Source: Microcystis wesenbergii FACHB-1317
Lineage (GTDB): Bacteria > Cyanobacteriota > Cyanobacteriia > Cyanobacteriales > Microcystaceae
NCBI RefSeq assembly: GCF_014696875.1
Contig: NZ_JACJQV010000177.1
Span: forward strand, 1-37,193
Direction: 5' to 3'
Length of the DNA: 37,193 nucleotides
Of the stretch, positions 1 to 9,196 are shown one piece after another. The notes beneath the pieces were generated by a model, which did not search any database, was not told the DNA's origin, and saw only the letters and a program-made list of their open reading frames with translations. Position numbers and translations under genes: made by a program. The stretch's first letter is position 1. Each line of letters begins with the position of its first letter.

Positions 1-2
1 TG

Positions 3-583
3 GTTATTTATCTAAGGAAAAGTGACTCCCCCAAAGTCCGACAGAATGATTATAAACAAGGGAAAACCTCTCATCAATTTGAAGTGATTAGACTCTGGGA
101 ACAACCCTCGGAACCCCTATTAAAGGCTCCCGGACTGTTTCCCTTTGCCATACTCGCTCAAGCTGAGAAACAAGAAAACTTACTGCGGCAAATTGCCCAA
201 GAAATCGAGCAAATCAGCGATAGTCGAGAACAAAGTAATCTGGCTGCATCTACCGCAATTCTACCGGGTTAGTATTAGAGAAAGACATCATTCAACGATT
301 ATTGAGGAAAGACATCATGAAAGAATCAGTTATCTATCAAGAAATCTGGTCGGAAGGTTTACAAGAGGGACGACAAGAGGGACGACAAGAGGGACGACAA
401 GAAGGAGAAGCTAACCTAGTTTTACGTCAATTAAATCGGCGTGTAGGGGACATTTCTCCCGAATTACTGCCCAATATCCGCAGTCTTGACCTAGAACAGT
501 TAGAAAACTTGGGAGAAGCTTTGTTAGATTTTCAGTCACTACAAGATTTAGAACAATGGCTGGAAAATTGCCGAGCCAGTTAG
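3..583 (+). pseudogene. Rpn-family recombination-promoting nuclease, frameshifted and 5'-partial
   Basis: The reading frame is open from the window edge (VIYLRKSDSPKVRQ...) to a TAG at 270-272. It continues in another frame from 269 (LVLEKDIIQRLL...) to 583. Joining the two frames with one extra T in the GGGTTAG stretch near 268-271 restores a continuous Rpn/PDDEXK-type protein of the kind abundant in cyanobacteria: a nuclease-domain tail with FEVIRLWEQP and LFPFAILAQ, then SNLAASTAIL, an IMKESVIYQEI helix, a Q/E/G/R-rich linker and a conserved C-terminal helical domain ending near LDFQSLQDLEQWL. The linker at about 361-405 is a 12-bp tandem repeat encoding QEGR. The N-terminal catalytic part lies outside the window. 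A single-base loss most simply makes this a pseudogene. A sequencing error is the main alternative. Confidence 0.75.
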
Positions 584-604
584 TACAAAAGAACCAAATA
601 ACCA

Positions 605-632
605 GGCCATGCCTTCGGCACAGCCTGGCTGC
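605..632. terminator. Hairpin downstream of the Rpn pseudogene, possible terminator
   Basis: The stretch contains CCAGGC...GCCTGG enclosing TGCC-TTC-GGCA, giving a two-part stem with a small internal mismatch. It starts about 20 bases after the Rpn stop. There is no T run after it, so it may be a repeat hairpin rather than a rho-independent terminator. Confidence 0.3.
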
Positions 633-661
633 ACGCACCTCACTCCTATAGAGTAACGCAC

Positions 662-694
662 AGAAAACGGGTTTCTCCGAGAAACCCGTTTTCT
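662..694. repeat. 33-bp palindromic repeat, copy 1
   Basis: This is a perfect inverted repeat AGAAAACGGGTTTCTC-C-GAGAAACCCGTTTTCT (16-bp arms, one central base). The same 33-mer occurs at 16547-16579 and 23672-23704. The flanks are partly shared: a GAGTAACGCAC side and an ACTCATG side. It is a REP/MITE-like mobile hairpin. Confidence 0.85.
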
Positions 695-751
695 ACTCAT
701 GCACTCATGCAAAAAGGGGAATAAATAATCAGTCTTTAATAACCAGATTTA

Positions 752-1307
752 GTATCAGACAGATTTAGGTGTTGGCTGTTGGGTTGCGCTTTTCCTGAGA
801 ATTGAGAGGTTTTCTTTAACATATTTATTCGCTCAACCCAACCTACAGTTTCGTAGGTTGGGTTGAGGCACGAAACCCAACAATAAACCCAAAGAAACCC
901 AACAAAAAGATTCAGACGGATTTAGGTGTTGGGTGTTGGGTTTCTACCGTAGGTTGGGTTGAGGCACGAAACCCAACAATACACCCAAGGAAACCCAACA
1001 AAAAGATTCAGACGGATTTAGGTGTTGGGTGTTGGGTTTCGCTTTCCCTGAGAATTGAGAGGTTTTCCTTAACATATTTATTCGCTCAACCCAACCTACA
1101 AAACTGTAGGTTGGGTTGAGGCACGAAACCCAACCATAAACCCAAGGAAACTAAAGTAGGTTGGGTTGACGTAAGGAAACCCAACAATAAACCCAAGTAA
1201 ACCCAACAAAAAGATTCAGACGGATTTAGGTGTTGGGTGTTGGGTTTCGCTTTCCCTGAGAATTGAGAGGTTTTCTTTAACATATTTATTCGCTCAACCC
1301 AACCTAA
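752..1307. repeat. Array of GTAGGTTGGGTTGA-type MITE-like repeats
   Basis: Several complete and broken copies of one element lie head to tail. A unit begins GTAGGTTGGGTTGAGGCACG and passes through short AAACCCAACAATA.ACCCAAGG subrepeats and AGATTCAGACGGATTTAGGTGTTGGG. It ends TTTATTCGCTCAACCCAACCTAC, the inverse of its start. Unit boundaries are visible near 853, 950, 1099, 1106 and 1307. No gene is visible here: the short ORFs in this stretch are translations of repeat DNA. Confidence 0.85.
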
Positions 1308-1314
1308 GAAACTA

Positions 1315-4300
1315 CTACAGTTGCGAGAACAGTTTTCGAGCATCGGCGATGATTTGATCACCCCAGAGATTTTTTTGCAGGGTTTCAACCTGAGCAAATT
1401 CAGGGTCGATTTTAAGCGCACTTTTAGCAAGTTTGATCGCTTTCTCCGTATTGCCTTGACGGTAGAGGGTAACAGCGAGAGCCAGTTGATTTTCGGCAGA
1501 TTGGGGGTTAATTTCCAGACTTTTTTGAAATTGGCTACTGGCCAAATTTAGATCGCCTTGTTCGTAATGAATTAAGCCAATATTGGTAATCGCAATCAGA
1601 TTTTTTTCGTCCAGTTCAAGAAGTTTCTGATAGTCTTGTAATGCCTCGCTATAGCGTTTTTGTCTTTTGTAAATTTCTCCCCGGAAATTATAAGACTCCT
1701 TGAGCTTAGGATCGAGATCGATCGCCCGATTAAAATCCGCTAGAGCTAAATCCCATTTTTGAGTTTGATAGTAAAGGATTCCTCGCATAGAGTAAAATGA
1801 AGCATCATCCGGCTTAAGCTCGATCGCCCGATTAAAATCCGCTAGAGCTAAATCCCATTTTTGCCATTCTGCGTAAGCGATTCCGCGTAGAAAATAGCCT
1901 TCTGACTTTCCAGCGATCTCGATAAATTTTGTTATATCCGCAATCGCTAAATCCCATTTCTTTTGTTGAGAATAAATACGAAAACGTTGTGCGTAAGCGA
2001 GCGCATACTTCGGATCGAGTTCGATCGCCCGACTGTAATCAGCTAAGGCGATATCCGATTTTTGCTGTTGTCGGTAAATTTCCCCGCGGTTGTAATACAG
2101 AACCGCATCGTTACCATTAAGCTCGATCGCCTTATTATAATCGGCAAGGGCGAGATCGAGTTGATTTTGACGGTAGTAAAGAGATCCCCGAAATCGATAA
2201 AATAACTCGAAATAAGGATTTAATCGAATCGCTTGGCTGTAATCGGCGAGTGCGAGATCTCCTTTTTTCTGTAACTCGTATAAAGCCCCTCGTTGGAAAT
2301 AGGCGAGTTCGGGATTTGGAGCGGTTTCGATCGCCTTATTATAATCGGCGAGAGCCAGATCCCACTTTTGTTGTTGGAAATATACACTTCCTCGACGACT
2401 ATAACCATCGAAATTACCGAGTTCGATCGCCCTGCTATAATCGGCGATAGCGAGATCCCACTTTTGTTGTTTATTGTAAAGATTTCCCCGCGCCTCGTAA
2501 CTCGCGGCGGAATTCGGATCGAGTTCGATCGCTCGATTATAATCCGCTAGGGCTAAGTCCCATTCGCGCCGCCCCTCGTATAATCCCCCGCGACCACCAT
2601 AACCGAAGGCGGAATTCGGATCGAGTTCGATCGCCCGGTTCAAATCGGCTAAAGCTAAGTCCCATTTTTTGAGGGAAACGTAGGCCAAACCGCGCATGAT
2701 ATAAGCGACAGCTTGATAAGAATAACTGTCGATCACTCTCGTGAAATCGGCGAGCGCTAACTCGTTTCTTCCTTGAAAATGATAGAAAATCCCCCGTGGA
2801 AAAGAAAGGATAGGATTATCGGGATCAATGCTAATCGCTCGATTATAATCCGCTAGAGCTAAATCCCATTTTTTACGCGCCATGTAAAATATCCCCCGAC
2901 TCGCATAAGCTCCTGCGAAATTAGCATCGATCTCGATCGCTCGGTTATAATCGGCTAGAGCTAAATCAAATTCTTTGCGCTCTTTGTAAACATCGGCGCG
3001 GTTTATATACGCCCTAGCGTTATTCGGATTTAACGCCAGTGCTTTATTATAATCGGCTAACGCGAGATCCCATTTTTTCCAAGCACCGTATAACATCCCG
3101 CGATTGCTGTACCAACCGGAACGGGGAGCGATTTCTATGGCGCGGTTGATCGCTTCTAAGGCTCGATCGTATTGTCTTACGTCCTGTCGTATAAAGGATT
3201 GTCGTATAACCAATAGCGTCGATAAACTATTGTAGTAATTCGGATTGCGGGGAAAGATTTTTATCGCTTGTTCATAGCTCTCGATCGCTTTTTCGTATTG
3301 ACCTAGACTTAACGCCCAATACAGTGAACCCCTCTGGTGTAAAATTTCAGCGTGAAATTCCGAACCTTGCTCGCGAGTGGGTAGGGTAGCGAGGGCTTTC
3401 TCGATCGCTTCAAGAGCGTCCCGATATTGATACTGACGATTGTAAACTAACGCTTTACCGTACCAAGCTAAATAGGTGTATTCGGGATTGTTTAATTGTA
3501 TCGCCCGATCGAAGGCTTGCAGGGAGCGATCGTCTTTTTTCAAGCGCCAGAGTTGATTTCCCCGCTCGATCCAGATGTCTGCGGAGGCGTTGGTTTCCGG
3601 TACTTCTACACTGACAAGAGTGCGATCGATCTGCTGCTGTTGTTGTGCTGTTAACTGGGGTTGAGCGGTAACGAAAGAAGATAATTTAACTCGAAATCTT
3701 TCCTGTAAACCGATAAAACTACTAATCGGAATCCCTAAGCTAAAACCTAGCTGAATTTTACCCTTAACCCCCTCAGAGCGTCCGTGAATACCGATCACCT
3801 GTCCTGCAGCGTTTAAGACTGGACCGCCGCTCATACCGCCGAAGGTAATACTGGTATAGACCATATCGTAACCGCCGCTCAGGGAACTAACCCTGATCGA
3901 TGCTCCACTTTGGGTAATCGTAAAATCACTCTGTCGCGTGGCGAGAAGTCCTTCCTCCTGACTTTTCACTGCACCGCCGCTAAAGAGCCATCCCGCTCGT
4001 TTATCGCCGATTTTGGGAAATCCCGCCACAAAAACGGGACTCTCTCGATTGGGGCTATAGTTGGCGATTTCTGCGACCGGATAATTCTCGTTACTCTCGA
4101 AGGTAAAAATGGCCAGATCGACCCCTTCCTGTCGAATAATGGTTTTTCGGTCGAGGGGAAGGGTTTTGCCGTCGCTGGTGACGACGGTGTAGGTGTAATC
4201 GGCACAGGTTTTCTCCTCGGCGATTTTCTCACAGAGGACATGATCGGCGGTTAATACGGTGTAGGTTTTTCCTTCGCGGGCGATAATTGCGCCGCTACCG

Positions 4301-5187
4301 TTGGCCTGACTGCTACTATCGATCCGGACGGTGAAACCCTTCGCTTTTGTTTCTAATTCGGCGATATAGCCAGTATAGGTGGGGTTTTCAATGCCCGGTG
4401 AGCTTTTCGGTAAGGGTAATTGGTACGCAGTCAGGATTTCGGGCCGGATGGAGGTTAATAGGGTATTGATGGAAATGCCCCAATTAACCGCTCTCATCTG
4501 TTGGATTTCTGTGTCTGTGGGTTTTGTGCCGTCTTCGTAGGTGTAGTTAGAGAGAATCGGATGGGCCGATCGCCCGTTAATGCCGATTAACTCCCCCTCG
4601 ACAAAAATGCCGCCGCCACTCATTCCCTGCACGATATCGCCACTATAACCGACGCTGTAGCCCTCTTGGAGGGGTCGATCGCTCACCTGTTCGATCTTTC
4701 CCTTCGTCGTCCGATACTGTCCCGTTTCGGCAACATATCCCGCAGCCACCACTTCTAAACCGATCTCGTCTTGATTGGGGGTAAACCGCGCGATGGTGGC
4801 GATCGAATAATTCCTGGTATCGCTAAACTCCAGCAGAGCGAGATCTTGATTTTCCGATAGGGAATTGGGGACAATGCGGGCCGCACGGCTGTGGCCGTCG
4901 TAAGTTTGTACCTGTAGGGTTTTCGTGTTGCGGGTAACGTGGGCGTTGGTTAGGATAAGGTAATTATCGCCTTTTTTAGCGATAATCGTCCCCGATCCCC
5001 GATTTGTCTCGCTAGTAATCTTAACGGTGACTCGTTGTAGGATTTGCTCCTCGGTAAGCTCCCGATCGCCCTGTGCCGTCAGAATGGGATGATTAGAAAT
5101 ATTTCCGGCAGCCGGGGTGACAAGGGTTAACCCGGGTTGAGGCAGTAGGGAGAAAAGAAGGATGAGGGCGATCGAAGGTTTGATCAT
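1315..5187 (-). CDS. Exported tandem double-trypsin serine protease with long TPR array (paralogue 1)
   Basis: This is a 1290-aa protein. Residues 1-26 form a signal peptide, so it should act in the periplasm or outside the cell. Trypsin-like domain 1 (about 50-250) has TNAHV (His83), NQDLAL (Asp115) and GMSGGG (Ser190). Domain 2 (about 283-500) has TADHVL (His316), GVDLAI (Asp357) and GMSGGP (Ser453). Both triads are therefore intact. From about 535 to 1270 there are irregular TPRs, then about 17 regular 34-residue units of the type RG.LY..QKKWDLALADYNRAIELDPN. No PDZ domain is seen. AAGG lies 10 bases before the ATG. The first ~200 residues are nearly identical to those of the 13649-16519 gene, and the rest has diverged. 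Substrates are unknown. The TPRs probably recruit partners or substrates (inference). The stop codon abuts the repeat array. Confidence 0.9.
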   Translation of the reverse strand: MIKPSIALILLFSLLPQPGLTLVTPAAGNISNHPILTAQGDRELTEEQILQRVTVKITSETNRGSGTIIAKKGDNYLILTNAHVTRNTKTLQVQTYDGHSRAARIVPNSLSENQDLALLEFSDTRNYSIATIARFTPNQDEIGLEVVAAGYVAETGQYRTTKGKIEQVSDRPLQEGYSVGYSGDIVQGMSGGGIFVEGELIGINGRSAHPILSNYTYEDGTKPTDTEIQQMRAVNWGISINTLLTSIRPEILTAYQLPLPKSSPGIENPTYTGYIAELETKAKGFTVRIDSSSQANGSGAIIAREGKTYTVLTADHVLCEKIAEEKTCADYTYTVVTSDGKTLPLDRKTIIRQEGVDLAIFTFESNENYPVAEIANYSPNRESPVFVAGFPKIGDKRAGWLFSGGAVKSQEEGLLATRQSDFTITQSGASIRVSSLSGGYDMVYTSITFGGMSGGPVLNAAGQVIGIHGRSEGVKGKIQLGFSLGIPISSFIGLQERFRVKLSSFVTAQPQLTAQQQQQIDRTLVSVEVPETNASADIWIERGNQLWRLKKDDRSLQAFDRAIQLNNPEYTYLAWYGKALVYNRQYQYRDALEAIEKALATLPTREQGSEFHAEILHQRGSLYWALSLGQYEKAIESYEQAIKIFPRNPNYYNSLSTLLVIRQSFIRQDVRQYDRALEAINRAIEIAPRSGWYSNRGMLYGAWKKWDLALADYNKALALNPNNARAYINRADVYKERKEFDLALADYNRAIEIDANFAGAYASRGIFYMARKKWDLALADYNRAISIDPDNPILSFPRGIFYHFQGRNELALADFTRVIDSYSYQAVAYIMRGLAYVSLKKWDLALADLNRAIELDPNSAFGYGGRGGLYEGRREWDLALADYNRAIELDPNSAASYEARGNLYNKQQKWDLAIADYSRAIELGNFDGYSRRGSVYFQQQKWDLALADYNKAIETAPNPELAYFQRGALYELQKKGDLALADYSQAIRLNPYFELFYRFRGSLYYRQNQLDLALADYNKAIELNGNDAVLYYNRGEIYRQQQKSDIALADYSRAIELDPKYALAYAQRFRIYSQQKKWDLAIADITKFIEIAGKSEGYFLRGIAYAEWQKWDLALADFNRAIELKPDDASFYSMRGILYYQTQKWDLALADFNRAIDLDPKLKESYNFRGEIYKRQKRYSEALQDYQKLLELDEKNLIAITNIGLIHYEQGDLNLASSQFQKSLEINPQSAENQLALAVTLYRQGNTEKAIKLAKSALKIDPEFAQVETLQKNLWGDQIIADARKLFSQL

Positions 5188-5220
5188 GGCTGTTACCTTG
5201 CTATTTCAAGTATTAATTAT

Positions 5221-5351
5221 CGTCGGTTGGGTTGAACCAAGTAAACCCAACAAAAAGATTCAGACGGATTTAGGTGTTGGGTGTTGGGTTTCGCTTTCCC
5301 TGAGAATTGAGAGGTTTTCTTTAACATATTTATTCCCTCAAACCAACCTAC
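5221..5351. repeat. GTAGGTTGGGTTGA-family repeat, single copy
   Basis: This is a near-complete copy with a variant left terminus (CGTCGGTTGGGTTGAACC) and the CCAACCTAC right terminus. It lies between the start of the upstream protease gene and the stop codon of the antitoxin-like gene. The TAG at 5356-5358 is five bases from its end. Confidence 0.8.
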
Positions 5352-5355
5352 GAAA

Positions 5356-5667
5356 CTACGGGCGCTCACTACTTAATTTAATCACTTGTTGCTCAGGAAA
5401 TTTAAGGATAAGTTCCCATTCTCCCCCTAATTCCCTCATCATACTGGTTAAATTTTCTAGGGTAAGATGTTGTTTTAAATCATCCGATTTTGCTGAGAAA
5501 CAGGGCTGTTCACTTTCGCTTTCCGTGATTTCTCCTGAAGAAAGTCTTAGGCGTTGAAGAAGTTCATCAATGATTTGCATTTCTTGTAAAAGCTCTTGGG
5601 TTTTAGCTTCAATTTTTGCCCTTCTTTCAGAGGGCAGTTTATCCATTTCTTCATCAAAGGTAATCAT
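5356..5667 (-). CDS. HigA-like (XRE-type) antitoxin, probably without its toxin
   Basis: The 103-aa protein begins with an acidic/basic helix (MDKLPSERRAKIEAKTQELL). It ends with LTSMMRELGGEWELILKFPE, closely resembling the C-terminal end of XRE antitoxins paired with Gp49/HigB toxins (pattern ..LR.YIEAMGGELE.....P). The segment where the helix-turn-helix should be (about residues 42-70) is weakly conserved, so DNA binding is uncertain. Its ATG overlaps the TGA of the upstream toxin remnant (ATGA), the usual toxin-antitoxin arrangement. Family assignment is by recognition. It could be a decaying antitoxin kept after loss of the toxin. Confidence 0.6.
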   Translation of the reverse strand: MITFDEEMDKLPSERRAKIEAKTQELLQEMQIIDELLQRLRLSSGEITESESEQPCFSAKSDDLKQHLTLENLTSMMRELGGEWELILKFPEQQVIKLSSERP

Positions 5668-5774
5668 AGATTTTCCTCCGTTAAGATTTTTAAATGGGCT
5701 TCAAATCTTTTTTCGGCGATGGGAATGTTTTTTTCATACCATCTTTTATCGCCAGTTTTATTTCCTCCTACTAG
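5664..5774 (-). pseudogene. C-terminal stump of a HigB/Gp49-type toxin
   Basis: Thirty-six codons ending in TGA at 5664-5666 read LVGGNKTGDKRWYEKN, then IPIAEKRFEAHLKIL. This matches the C-terminal end of Gp49/RelE-superfamily toxins (..LL.GG.KTG....WY...IP.A...F..HL). A stop codon lies directly upstream at 5775-5777. About 60-80 N-terminal residues are missing, and the family repeat begins at about 5781. The reading frame overlaps the antitoxin start by ATGA. The toxin is therefore non-functional. Confidence 0.7.
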
Positions 5775-5780
5775 CTAAAG

Positions 5781-6002
5781 TCGATTGGGTTGAGGCACGA
5801 AACCCAACAATACACCCAAGGAAACTAAAGTAGGTTGGGTTGAGGCACGAAACCCAACAATACACCCAAGGAAACCCAACAAGAGACCCAAGGAAACCCA
5901 ACAAAAAGATTCAGACAGATTTAGGTTTTGGGTGTTGGGTTTCGCTTTTCCTGAGAATTGAGAGGTTTTCTTTAACCTATTTATTCGCTCAACCCAACCT
6001 AC
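5781..6002. repeat. GTAGGTTGGGTTGA-family repeat, one and a half copies
   Basis: This starts with the TCGATTGGGTTGAGG variant end. A second GTAGGTTGGGTTGAGG start lies at about 5830, and the element ends AACCCAACCTAC at 6002, six bases before the stop of the next protease gene. CCCAAGGAAACCCAACA subrepeats lie inside. Confidence 0.8.
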
Positions 6003-6007
6003 GAAAC

Positions 6008-9000
6008 TCACCCCCCTAATTGTTGTAAAATCTGCATCACTTGTTCATAAGCAGCCATATTATTCTGTTGGAGGAATAATATAGCTGCTTGTTGTAGATC
6101 AATTTTTACTTTTTCGGGTTGTCCTAATATGGCATATAAACCACCACGACCTAAGTAAGCTTGAGCCAAATTAGGATTAATTTCAATAGCTTTGTTGTAG
6201 TCAGAGAGGGCTAATTCGTATTTTTTTTGCTCAAAGTAAAGAAGCCCCCGATTGTTGTAAGCCTCAGCATCATTAGGATTAATGTCAATAGCTTTGCTGT
6301 AGTCAGAGAGGGCTAAATCGTATTTTTGTTGGCGATGGTAAAGAACCCCCCGATTGACGTAAGCCTCAGCATAATTAGGATTAATTTCAATAGCTTTGTT
6401 CCAGTCAGCTAAAGCTAAATCGTATTTTTCTTGGAGACGGTAAAGAACCCCCCGATTGTAGTAAGTCCCAGCAATCTTAGGATTAATGTCAATAGCTTTG
6501 CTGTAGTCAGAGAGGGCTAAATCGTATTTTTCTTGGAGACGGTAAAGAACCCCCCGATTGACGTAAGCCTCAGCTAAATTAGGATTAATGTCAATAGCTT
6601 TGCTGTAGTCAGAGAGGGCTAAATCGTATTTCTGCAAGTCTTTGTAAAGAAGCCCCCGATTGTTGTAAGCCTCAGCATAATTAGGATTAAGTTCAATGGC
6701 TTTGTTGATGTCAGAGAGGGCTAATTCGTATTTCTGCAAGTCATAGTAAAGATTCCCCCGATTGTAGTAAGCCTCAGCATAATTAGGATTAAGTTCAATG
6801 CCTTTGTTGATGTCAGAGAGGGCTAATTCGTATTTCTGCTGGTTATAGTAAAGACCCCCCCGATTGTAGTAAAGTATAGCAAAATTAGGATTAATTTCAA
6901 TGGCTTTGTTGAAGTCATCTAATGCTAATTCGTATTTTTGTAGGTCTTGGTAAAGATTCCCACGATTGTTATAAGCATTAGCATGATTAGGATTAAGTTC
7001 AATAGCTTTGTTGTAGTCAGCTAAAGCTAATTCGTATTTTTTTTGGCGACGGTAAAGAATCCCTCGATTGACATACCAAGCAGCACGGGGAGCGAGATCA
7101 ATTGCCTGAGTAATCGCCGCTAATCCCTCATCATAGCGTTTTAATTCACTTAATACTGCCCATTTCTCATTATAGTAATTGGGGTTATTGGGAACCAGAG
7201 AAATCGCCTGATTAATCACCGTTAATGCTTGCTCATAATTTTCTCTGGCTTCTCTTTCTGTACCTGCAATTTTTGAGAAGTCACCTAAAAAGCGATAAAC
7301 TACACTTTGCCGTTGTAAAATACTACTGTGAAACTTCTTTAAATTTTCCCGTTTAGGTAAGGTATTAATCGCTTGTTGCAAAGCTTCTATAGCTGGTTGA
7401 TGTTCGCGTAATTCAAATAACGCTAATCCCTTACCATACCAGGCTAAATAGACATTATCGGGGTCATTTTGCTTAATCGCTTCATCAAAGGCTTTAATTG
7501 CTTCCTGATCCCTTGCTAACCGCCATAATTGTCCCCCCCTTTGTATCCAAATATCCGCCTTCGCATTGGTATTAGGGACAATAACACCAGTAATCGCTTG
7601 AATAATTTCTTGTTGTTGTTGCGGACTAACTTGGGGTTGAGCAGTGGTTAATAATTGCGGTTTTACCTTCAATCTTTCTTGCAATCCGATAAAAGTGCTA
7701 ATGGGAATCCCTAAACTATACCCTAACTGAATTTCCGTTACCCCTGCTCCTTCTGAACGTCCATGAATCCCTATTACTCTCCCCTGAGAGTCTAAGACTG
7801 CACCGCCACTCATGCCCCCAAATGTGATGCTGGTATAAACTAATTCATAGCCTCCGGTTAAAGAAGCAACACTTTGTAATGTTCCCCCTTGTTTATTCCT
7901 TAAAGGACTTTGGCGGGTTTGTAGTAATCCCCGTTCTTTCTCGTCAATTGTACCGCCACTAAACAACCATTTCGAGGGATTGTCGCCAATTTTGGCGAAG
8001 CCTGCGGCAAAAACAAAATCATCGGTATTTGGGTTATAATTCGCTATTTCCGCAACGGGATAATTGTCCAGGCTTTCAAACTGAAAAACTGCTAAATCTA
8101 CCCCTTCCTGACGGATGATGGTGCTTTTCTCGATGTTTCGAGTTTTGCCGTCGCTGGTGACGACGGTGTAGGTGTGATCGGGACAAGGTTTACTTGCAGC
8201 ATCTTGACTTTCTTCCTTCTTCTCACATAATACATGGTCTGCGGTTAAAACCGTGTAAATATTGCCTTTTTTAGCGATAATTACGCCACTTCCATTGGCT
8301 GTACTGCTACTATCAATCCGGACGGTGAAACCCTTCGCTTTCGCTTCTAATTCGGCGATATAGTCAGTATAGACGGTGGTTTCTATATCGGGGTTCACCT
8401 GCGGTAGGGGTAGGTTATAGGCGCTGAGGATTTCGGGACGGATGTAGGTTAATAGGGTATGAAGGGGAATGCCCCAGTTAACCGCTCTCATCTGTTGGAT
8501 TTCTTCTGCGTCTGTGGGTTTTGTACCGTCTTCGTAGATGTAGTTAGAGAGAATCGGATGGGCCGATCGCCCGTTAATGCCGATTAACTCATCCTCGAAA
8601 AAGATACCACCGCCGCTCATTCCCTGCACGATATCGCCACTATAACCGACGCTGTAGCCCTCCCGGAGGGGTCGATCGCTTGTTTGTTCAATTTTCCCGT
8701 TATCGGTGGTGTACTGCCCCGTTTCTGCGGAATAACCGGTTACAGTGATATCTAGTTCCGCATCCGGGGAAATGGCGCGAATTTTAGCGATCGGATAATC
8801 CCGGGTATCGCTAAACTCCACGAGGGCCAGATCCTTATCTTTTAAAAGGGAATTCGGCGCGATCGAGGCTGTGCGGGTTTGGCCGTCGTGGGTTTGGATC
8901 TGTAGGGTGGTCGCGCCACGGGTAACGTGAGCGTTGGTCAAAACGAGGTATATACTGCCTTTTTTCCCGATAATGATTCCCGATCCCCGATTTATCTCGC

Positions 9001-9157
9001 TAGTAATCTTAACAGTGACTTGACGGATCGATCGCTCGATCTGCGCGTCTGGGCTGTCTTCCGCCACGATCGCCGGAGCAGAGAAAGGGGATAGCGCTTT
9101 AACTGGTACGACGGGCAGAAGTAGGAGGCTTAGGAGTAGGGGAAAGGGTTTCAACAT
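6008..9157 (-). CDS. Exported tandem double-trypsin serine protease with TPR array (paralogue 2)
   Basis: This is a 1049-aa protein with an N-terminal signal peptide (hydrophobic residues 3-20). Trypsin domain 1 has His77 (TNAHV), Asp109 (KDKDLAL) and Ser181 (GMSGGG). Domain 2 has His308 (TADHVL), Asp354 (GVDLAV) and Ser450 (GMSGGA). An irregular helical segment is followed by ten regular TPR units (about 690-1025) of the type RG.LY..QKYELALSDYNKAIE.NPN, several nearly identical at DNA level. The 5' third is noticeably richer in G+C than the AT-rich TPR part, which suggests mosaic origin. It lies 39 bases after the COP23 gene on the same strand and is probably the last gene of a four-gene operon. 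No strong ribosome binding site is visible, fitting cotranscription. Substrate unknown. Confidence 0.9.
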   Translation of the reverse strand: MLKPFPLLLSLLLLPVVPVKALSPFSAPAIVAEDSPDAQIERSIRQVTVKITSEINRGSGIIIGKKGSIYLVLTNAHVTRGATTLQIQTHDGQTRTASIAPNSLLKDKDLALVEFSDTRDYPIAKIRAISPDAELDITVTGYSAETGQYTTDNGKIEQTSDRPLREGYSVGYSGDIVQGMSGGGIFFEDELIGINGRSAHPILSNYIYEDGTKPTDAEEIQQMRAVNWGIPLHTLLTYIRPEILSAYNLPLPQVNPDIETTVYTDYIAELEAKAKGFTVRIDSSSTANGSGVIIAKKGNIYTVLTADHVLCEKKEESQDAASKPCPDHTYTVVTSDGKTRNIEKSTIIRQEGVDLAVFQFESLDNYPVAEIANYNPNTDDFVFAAGFAKIGDNPSKWLFSGGTIDEKERGLLQTRQSPLRNKQGGTLQSVASLTGGYELVYTSITFGGMSGGAVLDSQGRVIGIHGRSEGAGVTEIQLGYSLGIPISTFIGLQERLKVKPQLLTTAQPQVSPQQQQEIIQAITGVIVPNTNAKADIWIQRGGQLWRLARDQEAIKAFDEAIKQNDPDNVYLAWYGKGLALFELREHQPAIEALQQAINTLPKRENLKKFHSSILQRQSVVYRFLGDFSKIAGTEREARENYEQALTVINQAISLVPNNPNYYNEKWAVLSELKRYDEGLAAITQAIDLAPRAAWYVNRGILYRRQKKYELALADYNKAIELNPNHANAYNNRGNLYQDLQKYELALDDFNKAIEINPNFAILYYNRGGLYYNQQKYELALSDINKGIELNPNYAEAYYNRGNLYYDLQKYELALSDINKAIELNPNYAEAYNNRGLLYKDLQKYDLALSDYSKAIDINPNLAEAYVNRGVLYRLQEKYDLALSDYSKAIDINPKIAGTYYNRGVLYRLQEKYDLALADWNKAIEINPNYAEAYVNRGVLYHRQQKYDLALSDYSKAIDINPNDAEAYNNRGLLYFEQKKYELALSDYNKAIEINPNLAQAYLGRGGLYAILGQPEKVKIDLQQAAILFLQQNNMAAYEQVMQILQQLGG

Positions 9158-9196
9158 GGTTATTATGGGGAAATTCGGGGTAAAACAGCGAAAATT

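Noticed and set aside
260-280. Programmed frameshifting in the Rpn gene
   Set aside because: The site GGGTTAG is not a recognised slippery heptamer with a downstream structure; a lost base is simpler.
5775-6011. 78-aa minus-strand ORF in the repeat
   Set aside because: Its sequence (GFLGCIVGF, STQPTLVSLG) is translation of the interspersed repeat and recurs wherever the repeat does.
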